Assembly: GCA_003505715.1 (NCBI GenBank)
Contig: DNXU01000273.1
Span: 1 to 26,531, forward strand
DNA length: 26,531 bases
Reading direction: 5' to 3'
Origin: Cyanobacteria bacterium UBA8803
GTDB lineage: Bacteria > Cyanobacteriota > Cyanobacteriia > Cyanobacteriales > Coleofasciculaceae
Shown: positions 1-6,903 of the stretch, piece by piece
Numbering within the stretch: the stretch's first letter is position 1
How the letters are laid out: the number at the start of each line of letters is the position of its first letter
Translations under genes and position numbers: made by a program
Notes under the pieces: model-generated
What the model was told of the DNA's origin: nothing
Database searches by the model: none
Seen by the model: the letters and a program-made list of their open reading frames with translations, nothing else

Positions 1-51
1 AAGGCTCAGGAATTTTCTAGCTATGATCATGAATTAGCCCTACCCAACCTT

Positions 52-103
52 GGGGGGAGTAAATCCGAGTAAATCTGGTTCCCCCCAGATTTGGGGGGCT
101 TTT
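52..103. repeat. G6/C6 inverted-repeat element
   Basis: A run of six G (52-57), six C (81-86) and six G again (93-98) allows two alternative hairpins. The tighter one has a 6-bp C/G stem around a 6-base loop at 81-98 and is followed by CTTTT on the plus strand. Such C-rich/G-rich palindromic repeats are common between cyanobacterial genes. It lies directly downstream of the thioesterase relic, and the junction reads AGGACTTACGCAAA on the minus strand, which resembles sequences I associate with cyanobacterial mobile-element ends. It could end minus-strand transcription, but there is no good U tract in that direction. Confidence 0.5.
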
Positions 104-112
104 GCGTAAGTC

Positions 113-205
113 CTGATCTGCTCGCAGAGTAGGCAGAAGCAGCTGAATCAGTTCGGAATGCTCTAACACAGCCTCAGGCGTACCGTTGAGACGGCGCTTT
201 CTCCG
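113..205 (-). pseudogene. Relic of a type II thioesterase (GrsT/SrfA-D family)
   Basis: Read on the minus strand in the same frame as the neighbouring MbtH-like gene, just after its stop codon, this stretch encodes RRLNGTPEAVLEHSELIQLL followed by LPTLRAD. That matches the internal segment of NRPS-associated type II thioesterases around the typical LRRLNGTPxEVLxxxELMxLLLPxLRADF. The upstream part with the catalytic GHSMG serine and the downstream part with the catalytic His are absent. After LRAD the frame runs into the G6/C6 repeat element. Type II thioesterases clear misprimed carrier domains, so the cluster probably once had its own editing enzyme. The identification rests on about 28 recognisable residues. 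Confidence 0.6.
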
Positions 206-214
206 GAAACGGTG

Positions 215-436
215 CTAAGTTTGAACGGATTCCTCCATTTTCTTTCGCAAACTGAGCGGTCTCATGTCAGTCCACACTTCTTTGATATAAGCTAAACATT
301 CCTGTTTGTGACCACTTTTTCCCGTATCTTTCCAGCCAAGGGGGATTTCTTTGTAATTAGGCCAGATAGAATACTGCTCTTCTTGGTTCACAACGACTTT
401 GTAAATTGTGGTGTCTTCTTTGTCATCTTGATTCAT
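215..436 (-). CDS. MbtH-like NRPS adenylation chaperone
   Basis: This 73-residue protein has the MbtH family pattern: N17-x-E at the first strand, SIWP (23-26), PxGW (32-35), C47-L-x-Y-I, and WTDMRP (55-60) followed by LSL. MbtH proteins bind the A domains of NRPSs and are often needed for their solubility or activity, so it probably serves one or more of the three A domains upstream. Length is normal for the family (about 65-75). The ATG is supported by a good AGGAGA ribosome site 5 bases upstream. It is the last intact gene of the minus-strand set and lies 296 bases after the second ABC gene, so it may have its own promoter. Its stop codon is followed in the same frame by the thioesterase relic. 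Confidence 0.93.
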   Translation of the reverse strand: MNQDDKEDTTIYKVVVNQEEQYSIWPNYKEIPLGWKDTGKSGHKQECLAYIKEVWTDMRPLSLRKKMEESVQT

Positions 437-441
437 GGCTA

Positions 442-447
442 TCTCCT
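442..447 (-). promoter_or_regulatory. Ribosome binding site of the mbtH-like gene
   Basis: AGGAGA on the minus strand, five bases before the ATG at 436. It is the clearest Shine-Dalgarno match in the window and fixes the start of the small gene. Confidence 0.7.
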
Positions 448-495
448 ATCTATTACACTTGCTTAGGTGTATATAAACCGCAAAATTTAGTTCTC

Positions 496-509
496 TTCTG
501 ACTTCAGAA
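496..509. promoter_or_regulatory. Possible operator (perfect inverted repeat)
   Basis: TTCTGA-CT-TCAGAA is a perfect 6-bp inverted repeat, with a third TTTCTGA half-site at about 512-518. It lies about 60 bases upstream of the mbtH-like start, where a regulator could bind. No family is recognised, and a chance occurrence in AT-rich DNA is possible. Confidence 0.25.
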
Positions 510-732
510 AATTTCTGACCTATTACTAGTACAAAAAGTTGTGAGCCGACATTATTCTTTGGCTTCCAACTAGGTTAGTCTTAGCCTTAATCAATTTAAA
601 TACTAACTTTTAACACTTGGCAAAAAGTATTTACAGTCAGAACTTGCGCGAGAAATAATGATACTTTCATTTTTAAATATATCATCTATAGTTAGATTTT
701 TTACAGCTTAATTAAGGATATTTATTAACTTT

Positions 733-2625
733 TTATTCGAGCTGTATCTCAGCACAAGTTTTGAGCAAGTTGTTGTACTTTCCTTGCGCTTCTACTTGGC
801 CGTCTTTAAGCACGATGATATGGTCGGCGTGGCGCAAGACCCAAGGACGGTGAGAGACGACCAGAAAGGTTGGCATCCAGTTCGTTACAGCAGCGTCCTT
901 CTCGCCTGAAACCCTGCTTGCGGCAAACAGGCGCGACCACAAGGTTTGTTCGGTCTCGACATCAAGGGCGCTAGAGAGGTCGTCAAAGACTAGCAATTCT
1001 GGTTGGTGTACAAACATGCGGGCTGCTGCCGCACGCTGTAATTGTCCGCCAGAGAGTCGAACGCCCCTCAGTCCAACCACGGTTTCCAAGCCACCGTCTA
1101 AGTCTGCAACATCCTGTTCAAAAACTGCCATTGCGATCGCGTTTTGGATGTCAAGCTCGGGCTTCTCCAGTCCTAGAAGAATATTTTCCCGAAGCGAAGT
1201 GCTAAAAAGCTTAGGGACTTGCGGGGTATACGCACTGCGGGGAGGAACGAAGAAGTTAGCAGGGTCATCGACTTTGTGATTATTCCAGTAAATCGCCCCC
1301 GTTTGCAACGGTAATAATCCGAGCAACACACGCAACAGCGTAGTCTTGCCAGAACCGATGCGACCCGTGATTACGGTAAGACTCCCCCGTGGGATCTTCA
1401 GGTTGACACCACTAATCCCCCGATGAGTACCGGGATAATGGTAGGTCAAGTTAAAGGCAGCCAACTCCTGCAAGCAAGTGCTATCGTCCCGATACGGTTG
1501 TTCTATAGGCGGTAGCGGCTGTTTGCGATCGCACAAACCGTTCAGGTAGAGGGGATTGTGCGCGACCAAAGCCGAAATAGAGAGGCTAGATCCCTCCTGT
1601 ACTCCATTGCTCCTTGACTCTCCTGCTGAAGTATTAGAGAGCAACACTTCTAGCCGCTCGAAGGAAACTTCGGTTTGCTTAAACAGCGCTATTGATTCGC
1701 CCAAGAAGCTCAAAAAGTAAGTCACAAAAGATAGATAGTACACAAATAAGGCAAAGTCACCTACCGTGAGCGTACCTGCACTGACCTGCATCAATGTCGA
1801 GGACAAAAGCAGAATCCCCCCAGTACCAATACTCACAATATTCTGAAAGACCGACTTCACGAGGGCAGTTAATAACTGATCCTTCACCATCATCTGGCGG
1901 CGTTGCTCGTTAATTTTTCTGAAATATTCCAGTACCTCGGTTTCCGCACCCGCCACCTTAATCGCTTGAGTCGAGCTAAACATTTCACCGACTAAGCCCG
2001 TAACCTGTTGAGTGGCTTGGCGGCTTGCCCGTCGATACCGCTTGAGCCGAGTTTCCGCCTGCTGGACAACTACCAGCATGACAATTAGGGGGAGGAAGAT
2101 AAATAGCGTAATGCGAACGTTGACGCTTAGCAAAATGGCGATCGAACCGAGGGCAAACAGTCCCGCACCAACGATTTGCGATGTCCAGGCAATAATTTCT
2201 TCAATCTGTTTGGCATCATCGCGGAAATAGCTAATGACTTCACCCGGCGATACGGTTTGAAGCGTCTCACCTGATGCCGCTAGAGGCTGAGCGCCAGGAC
2301 GAGACAGCAAGCACTCCAGGAAATTGCGCCGTAGCAACGAACTCATGAGGAAACGGTGTTCAGTTTTAGTAATGCGACCGACAAATAAGGCAACAATCCG
2401 CCCAACTTCTGCGATTAACAACAGGACAACGAGCGACCACGGGGATAAGCCGAGTTGAGAGGAACCCGTGAGCGTGTTGAAAAATTCACGGATAATCAAC
2501 CCCGGAATCACCGGGAGACCCTCGATTAAAATCCAGAAGAAGCCGTCAATTACGTATAGCTTCGGCGCATAGCCAATCATCCACCACAGGAATTGCCAAC
2601 CACTCATTTTTGCTGTTGCTGCCAT
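733..2625 (-). CDS. ABC exporter half-transporter (TMD-NBD), degenerate-site partner
   Basis: This 630-residue protein has a type IV exporter membrane domain (about 1-330), a long linker (about 335-395) and an ATPase domain. Walker A is GRIGSGKTT near residue 425, the Q-loop reads YTPQ, the signature LSGGQ is near 525 and the H-loop SHRP near 591. Walker B reads LLVFDD near 546: the catalytic Glu is replaced by Asp, typical of the degenerate subunit of heterodimeric exporters. The start lies 12 bases after the stop of the first ABC gene, so the two are probably co-translated and pair. The likely role is export of the NRPS product across the inner membrane. An alternative start is Met7. Confidence 0.9.
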   Translation of the reverse strand: MAATAKMSGWQFLWWMIGYAPKLYVIDGFFWILIEGLPVIPGLIIREFFNTLTGSSQLGLSPWSLVVLLLIAEVGRIVALFVGRITKTEHRFLMSSLLRRNFLECLLSRPGAQPLAASGETLQTVSPGEVISYFRDDAKQIEEIIAWTSQIVGAGLFALGSIAILLSVNVRITLFIFLPLIVMLVVVQQAETRLKRYRRASRQATQQVTGLVGEMFSSTQAIKVAGAETEVLEYFRKINEQRRQMMVKDQLLTALVKSVFQNIVSIGTGGILLLSSTLMQVSAGTLTVGDFALFVYYLSFVTYFLSFLGESIALFKQTEVSFERLEVLLSNTSAGESRSNGVQEGSSLSISALVAHNPLYLNGLCDRKQPLPPIEQPYRDDSTCLQELAAFNLTYHYPGTHRGISGVNLKIPRGSLTVITGRIGSGKTTLLRVLLGLLPLQTGAIYWNNHKVDDPANFFVPPRSAYTPQVPKLFSTSLRENILLGLEKPELDIQNAIAMAVFEQDVADLDGGLETVVGLRGVRLSGGQLQRAAAARMFVHQPELLVFDDLSSALDVETEQTLWSRLFAASRVSGEKDAAVTNWMPTFLVVSHRPWVLRHADHIIVLKDGQVEAQGKYNNLLKTCAEIQLE

Positions 2626-2637
2626 AAAGCGTTTTCG

Positions 2638-4446
2638 TTATACCAAAACATCTGTTAAACCAGTCTTTAACAACCGCGCAAACCGAGAATTCGAGTCATT
2701 CCTCAAGTCTTCGCAGACACCGTATTCCATCATTAGACCGTTTTCTAAAATCATGATGCGATCAGCTCGTTGCACAGTTGCCAAGCGGTGGGCAATAATG
2801 ATTCCAGTGCGTCCCTCCAGCAGTTTGTCTACTGCTTGCTCAATCAGGTTCTCGGTCGTTGGGTCGAGACGAGAGGAGGCTTCGTCAAGAATCACCAAAC
2901 CGGGATTTTTCAGAAAAATGCGGGCAAAGGCGAGCAACTGCGCCTGACCAGCGGAGAGTCCACAACTGTCCGGTCCCAGTGGTGTGTCCAATCCGTTAGG
3001 CAATGAATACAACCATTGCGAGAGTCCCAAAACTTCCAGGGCATGAAAGATTTGTTTATCATCAATTTGGGAGTTGAAAAAGGTTAAGTTATGGCGTACC
3101 GACGTTTGAAATAGCTGTACATCTTGAGTGACTAATCCCACTCGTTGAGGTAATTCGGTCAAGGGGGTCTCATCAGTGGCAACACCACCCAGGCGAATCG
3201 TACCGATTTGGGGATCATAGAGTCGGAGCAACAGCCGCACTAGGGTAGTCTTCCCACTGCCAGTTCGCCCTAACAATCCCAAAACGTGACCGGGTGGTAG
3301 AGAGAAGGAGATATTTTGGAGTACCCATTCTGAGGATTGGGGATTGGGGATTGATGTAGAGAGCAGATTTTCTCTACTGCCTATACGCAGTGCCCCATCC
3401 TGATAACTAAATGAGACATTCTCAAAGGTGACAGAGAGTGCGCGTTCGGGGAGTGGCTGATCTCCACCCACGCTCAATCGAGATTTGACTTGAAATAAGT
3501 CTTGGATGCGGTAAATGCTAGCTTCTGCTTGTTGTAGGTCTTCTAACTGCGTGCGGATTTGTTCGATCGGTTCGCGCAGCAGATTGGTGTAATGAAACAG
3601 AAGATAAACTTCACCGATCGTAATTCCACCTTCGTTCCAGAGATACGCACCGACAGCAAAGGCGATCGCATTTCCGATTGCAAACAGCCCGATTGTCGTT
3701 CCCCACAAAACTGTACCAGCCAAACGTGCTTTGTGATAGAGCCTTCGCCAGCGTCGCAGGATGCCATAAAAGCGATACATGACATAGCTAATCGCTCCAT
3801 TGGCACGAATGTCTTCAGTACCAGCAAGATGTTCGCCCAAGAACCCAAAAAACTCGGCATTGACTTGGCGTAAGGCAGCCCAGTAAGGCACGGCTAGAGA
3901 GCGCAGGCGAATCAGAGTACTCAGTGCCATTACGGTAAAGAAGGTGAGAGCTAAACCAGCCCGCCAATCTGCCACGAAAAGAACAATCAGGATACCAAAC
4001 AGCAGCACAATGTTGCCTAAAACGTGGATTATAAATTGGGAGAAAAATCGGGATAAGGTGCTTGCATCCCCGTCTATGCGCTCGACCAACTCACCAGGCG
4101 GGCGCGATTTGTGGAAGGATAGGTCTAGTTTGAGGCAGTGTTCGGCGAGGTCAGCCCGAAGTGCATTCGTCGCTATCCAGGCAACGTTTTCCCCTAAGTA
4201 GGTCGCGGCAACCGCTAGGACTTGCGTGACTAGTGCTACACCCGTAAACAAGAGGGCGGCGGCAAACAGGCTGGCTTGCGAACCACTAGCAACGGCGGTA
4301 TCGATGAAATAACTGAGAACTTGGGGGTTGACAATTTGCAAGCCAATACTACCGAGTAGAGCGATCGCCAGCAAGGCGACACGTCCCCGTTGTCTCTTGA
4401 GATAGTCAGCGAGTAAATTCCAGTATTGTTTAAGGGGAATTTTCAC
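2638..4446 (-). CDS. ABC exporter half-transporter (TMD-NBD), canonical Walker B partner
   Basis: This 602-residue protein has six predicted membrane segments in about residues 1-310 and an ATPase domain from about 335. Walker A is GRTGSGKTT near residue 392, Walker B is LVILDE with the catalytic Glu near 517, and the H-loop is AHRL near 551. The signature is LSAGQ instead of LSGGQ. With the neighbour's Asp in Walker B, this leaves one canonical and one degenerate ATP site in the heterodimer. The start is GTG, with AAGGGAG about a dozen bases upstream. A 21-base heptamer repeat (3334-3354) adds seven residues in a loop between the first two NBD strands. It follows the methyltransferase gene by about 60 bases and probably belongs to the same operon. 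Confidence 0.9.
   Translation of the reverse strand: MKIPLKQYWNLLADYLKRQRGRVALLAIALLGSIGLQIVNPQVLSYFIDTAVASGSQASLFAAALLFTGVALVTQVLAVAATYLGENVAWIATNALRADLAEHCLKLDLSFHKSRPPGELVERIDGDASTLSRFFSQFIIHVLGNIVLLFGILIVLFVADWRAGLALTFFTVMALSTLIRLRSLAVPYWAALRQVNAEFFGFLGEHLAGTEDIRANGAISYVMYRFYGILRRWRRLYHKARLAGTVLWGTTIGLFAIGNAIAFAVGAYLWNEGGITIGEVYLLFHYTNLLREPIEQIRTQLEDLQQAEASIYRIQDLFQVKSRLSVGGDQPLPERALSVTFENVSFSYQDGALRIGSRENLLSTSIPNPQSSEWVLQNISFSLPPGHVLGLLGRTGSGKTTLVRLLLRLYDPQIGTIRLGGVATDETPLTELPQRVGLVTQDVQLFQTSVRHNLTFFNSQIDDKQIFHALEVLGLSQWLYSLPNGLDTPLGPDSCGLSAGQAQLLAFARIFLKNPGLVILDEASSRLDPTTENLIEQAVDKLLEGRTGIIIAHRLATVQRADRIMILENGLMMEYGVCEDLRNDSNSRFARLLKTGLTDVLV
3334..3354. repeat. Three tandem heptamers (GGATTGG) inside ABC gene
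   Basis: Copies lie at 3334-3340, 3341-3347 and 3348-3354 (the last ends in A). Three copies make 21 bases, so the reading frame of the ABC gene is kept. They are of the cyanobacterial STRR heptamer type. Confidence 0.8.
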
Positions 4447-4506
4447 GACTATTAGCTTGCTCCCTTGATGATCTCTGAAATTGTGATATTTTTAGCTTTT
4501 TTATGT

Positions 4507-5271
4507 CTATCCATTTAGCCGCTTGCGACCCATAAAGAAGGCGTAGCTGTTAGAGCTAGCTGTTGCTAAATTACCGTCGCGATCGTAGATAATAACTTCA
4601 CTAAATCCCACAGCTTCCAAAGCAGATTGAATTTCTGATTTGGAATAAGCTTTTAACAGCCAAGTAATATCCGATCGCTGCCAGTTTGCCTCTACCAAGT
4701 GAAAGATGGTAATGGCAATCGGGCTGATTTTTTCTTCTGGGATATAACTCTCGCGACAAGCCCAAGCATACTCGTCTTGGACATCCCCTTCGGTCAAAAC
4801 GCTCTCAGTTCCATAAGATTGAAACTTGCCTTCTAAATTTAAGTCAAATAGAAAGCAACCATTATCTAGCAACGCTGCATATACATTCTTAAAGACACTT
4901 TTAAGTTCCTCAAGACTCATCATATGGTTCAAACCAACACTGGTCGAAACAACTGCATGATAGGTAAGAGGTTGTTGAAACAAGCGTGCGTCTTCTAGAA
5001 TAAATTTTGCGTCTGGCGCGTTCTGGTGAGCATAATGCAACATTTCTTCGGAAGTATCGAGTCCCGTGACTTGATACCCTCTTGACAACAACTGTTGTAC
5101 TAGCTGTCCAGTCCCACAACAGAGGTCGAGAATGCTAGCGTCCTTGGGGAGATGATGTAGCACTAATTTTTCCAAAACTGGCAATTTATTCTTGCAGGAT
5201 TTTGGCCCCCAGTATTCGTTATACATCCGGGCAAAAGGATTATAGTTGGCATAGGTAGTAGTTGGAGACAT
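4507..5271 (-). CDS. Class I SAM-dependent methyltransferase
   Basis: This protein of about 254 residues has the SAM-binding motif ILDLCCGTGQL at about residues 47-57, then an acidic residue at the end of strand 2 (GLDTSEEML) and a later DARLF. The overall form matches small-molecule methyltransferases. It lies between the aminotransferase and the exporter, so it probably tailors the NRPS product. N-methylation of the new terminal amine is one possibility; O-methylation of the Ser side chain or of a polyketide hydroxyl cannot be excluded. I chose the ATG at 5271; a TTG codon sits directly before it (5274) and neither has a clear ribosome site. Substrate is not predictable from sequence. Confidence 0.85.
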   Translation of the reverse strand: MSPTTTYANYNPFARMYNEYWGPKSCKNKLPVLEKLVLHHLPKDASILDLCCGTGQLVQQLLSRGYQVTGLDTSEEMLHYAHQNAPDAKFILEDARLFQQPLTYHAVVSTSVGLNHMMSLEELKSVFKNVYAALLDNGCFLFDLNLEGKFQSYGTESVLTEGDVQDEYAWACRESYIPEEKISPIAITIFHLVEANWQRSDITWLLKAYSKSEIQSALEAVGFSEVIIYDRDGNLATASSNSYAFFMGRKRLNG

Positions 5272-5309
5272 CAAGGTTTCTATTATTTCTACTTGCTAGA
5301 TTGTGTGCT

Positions 5310-5332
5310 ATTGGTCATTGGTCATTGGTCAT
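5310..5332. repeat. Three tandem heptamers (ATTGGTC), intergenic
   Basis: Copies lie at 5310-5316, 5317-5323 and 5324-5330, followed by AT. They lie in the 121-base gap between the aminotransferase stop and the methyltransferase start and are of the STRR type. Confidence 0.8.
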
Positions 5333-5395
5333 ACGTGCTTTTTTACCAAAGACTAAGTACAGCATTGCCTGGGTTTAATTCCACTAGCTTGCCCA

Positions 5396-6814
5396 TCATG
5401 CTTTGGCCAATTGTGCTGAAGGATTGGGTAAGAAGCCTCCTTCTCGGAGTTCTTTGACGCTATCTTTCACAGCTTGAATAAGGCAATTCAGATCTTCATC
5501 TGTATGGGCTGTAGATAAGAAACCCGTTCCTTCTCCTCGGAGAAGAATGCCTCTATCAACCAGGTGATAGGATAACAACTTCATACCGATTGAAGAAGCC
5601 GAATTTTTCGATGGAGAAGAATTTCCCAAGGAAGCAGGAGCAAAGTACGAACCAAAATGTGCCATCCGGATAGGAACTTCATCGGCTTCAAAGTAGGCAT
5701 TTAGCCTTTGGACAAACTGCGATGTGCGTTGATTTAATTGTTGCTGAAGGGCAAATCCCTCCGTCTTCAAATGCTTCAGTACAGCCCTTGCCGCAGCCAA
5801 AGCTAGCGGATGCTTACAGTAAGTACCTGCAAAAACAGTCTTCTCTACTTGAGGCGAGGATGCATCGCCATAGTTCCACATTCCGCCGTCGATTCTATCC
5901 ATGTAGACAGCCTTGCCAGCAATGATGCCAATCGGCATACCGCCGCCGACAATCTTTCCATAGGCAGCGATGTCTGCTTCAACGCCAAACCACGCTTGCG
6001 CCCCACCTGGATGAATCCGAAAACCAGTAATCATTTCATCAAAGATTAAGGCTATCCCCGATTCTTTTGTTAATTGCCTGAGTTGCTGGAGAAATGCTTT
6101 GGGTTGCAAGTCAGGTCGGCTGCTTTGTACGGGTTCAACTAGAACAGCAGCTAGCTCTCGATCGCGGTCTTTGATGACCTCTAGAGACTGAGGATTGCCA
6201 TAATCTAAAATCAGAACATCTTCAGCACAATTCGGCAATATTCCTGGCGCGATCGCTATTGCGTCGGGATTTCCATCCGGTGTTTTTGCTTTAACTAGCA
6301 CTCCATCAAAATGACCGTGATAGGAACCTGAAAACATCGCAATTTTGTTACGGCCTGTTGTCGCACGAGCCAGACGAATTGCCGCCATCATCGCTTCCGT
6401 CCCAGTATTGCTTAAAGCTACTCGTGCCATCCCCGTCAGTTCACAAACTAACTCGGCAACTTCACCCGCAAACTCGGCTTGGCAACCTATTTGTATTCCT
6501 TGTTCCAGTTGCTCTATTAATGCTTCTTTAATAAAAGGCGGATTGTGGCCGAAGAGGTTAATTCCTAACCCCATTATTAGGTCTATATATTCATTACCAT
6601 CTACGTCCCATATCCTAGAACCTAAAGAGTGCTTTCCTACAATGGGATAGCACATCTGCTTCAACGGTAAATGGAAGCCTTCTGAAACTCGATGGTCGGC
6701 TAGAACTGAGCGATAAAGTTGCGTGAATTGTTTTGATGCTTTTGTGCGATTGGTGTAGCGCTTCACCAGTGCAGCCAAAGATTTATGTTGCGAACTATTT
6801 TTGTCTTCATTCAT
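5396..6814 (-). CDS. Class III PLP aminotransferase, PKS/NRPS AMT type
   Basis: A 472-residue, fold-type I PLP enzyme. The PLP lysine is Lys287 in AAYGKIVGGG; the Asp that holds the pyridine nitrogen is in IFDEMITGFR (near 259), and SGSYHGHFDG forms the cofactor-binding region. Over most of its length it resembles AMT domains fused into PKS-NRPS proteins such as McyE and MycA (GSRIWDVDGNEYIDL, VEPVQSSRPDLQPK, FLSTAHTDED), but here it is a separate protein. The family also includes MxcL, which aminates the aldehyde released by the MxcG reductase in myxochelin B synthesis. Following a reductase-terminated NRPS by 89 bases, it most likely turns the released aldehyde into an amine. Beta-amination of an upstream polyketide intermediate in trans is the alternative. 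A role in haem synthesis (HemL) is unlikely. Confidence 0.88.
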   Translation of the reverse strand: MNEDKNSSQHKSLAALVKRYTNRTKASKQFTQLYRSVLADHRVSEGFHLPLKQMCYPIVGKHSLGSRIWDVDGNEYIDLIMGLGINLFGHNPPFIKEALIEQLEQGIQIGCQAEFAGEVAELVCELTGMARVALSNTGTEAMMAAIRLARATTGRNKIAMFSGSYHGHFDGVLVKAKTPDGNPDAIAIAPGILPNCAEDVLILDYGNPQSLEVIKDRDRELAAVLVEPVQSSRPDLQPKAFLQQLRQLTKESGIALIFDEMITGFRIHPGGAQAWFGVEADIAAYGKIVGGGMPIGIIAGKAVYMDRIDGGMWNYGDASSPQVEKTVFAGTYCKHPLALAAARAVLKHLKTEGFALQQQLNQRTSQFVQRLNAYFEADEVPIRMAHFGSYFAPASLGNSSPSKNSASSIGMKLLSYHLVDRGILLRGEGTGFLSTAHTDEDLNCLIQAVKDSVKELREGGFLPNPSAQLAKA

Positions 6815-6903
6815 AAAATAAAGTGCCTTTTATTTTTAGGTTGATGATAAAAATCCCAGTAGTAATAGCCTTCTAAAATCTGCTCATCTTTTACTGTACA
6901 GCA

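Larger units (their letters stand above)
437..732. other. AT-rich intergenic region upstream of the mbtH-like gene
   Basis: There is no gene here. The region is AT-rich, holds the perfect inverted repeat at 496-509, and is the longest gap between genes in the window. It could carry a separate promoter for the mbtH-like gene. I see no convincing sigma-70 -35/-10 pair and no GC-rich terminator after the ABC gene that ends at 733. Confidence 0.5.

Noticed and set aside
81..103. Rho-independent terminator for plus-strand transcription
   Set aside because: The C6/G6 hairpin is followed by CTTTT, but no plus-strand gene ends here and the same structure fits a dispersed repeat.
3543..3873. Overlapping open frames on both strands of about 105 codons
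   Set aside because: They lie inside the ABC gene at 2638-4446, have no recognisable motifs and no ribosome sites; they are shadows of its coding sequence.
5396..6814. Glutamate-1-semialdehyde aminomutase (HemL) for haem/chlorophyll synthesis
   Set aside because: Same superfamily and PLP motif, but segments such as VEPVQSSRPDLQPK and FLSTAHTDED match PKS/NRPS AMT domains, and the gene sits inside the cluster.
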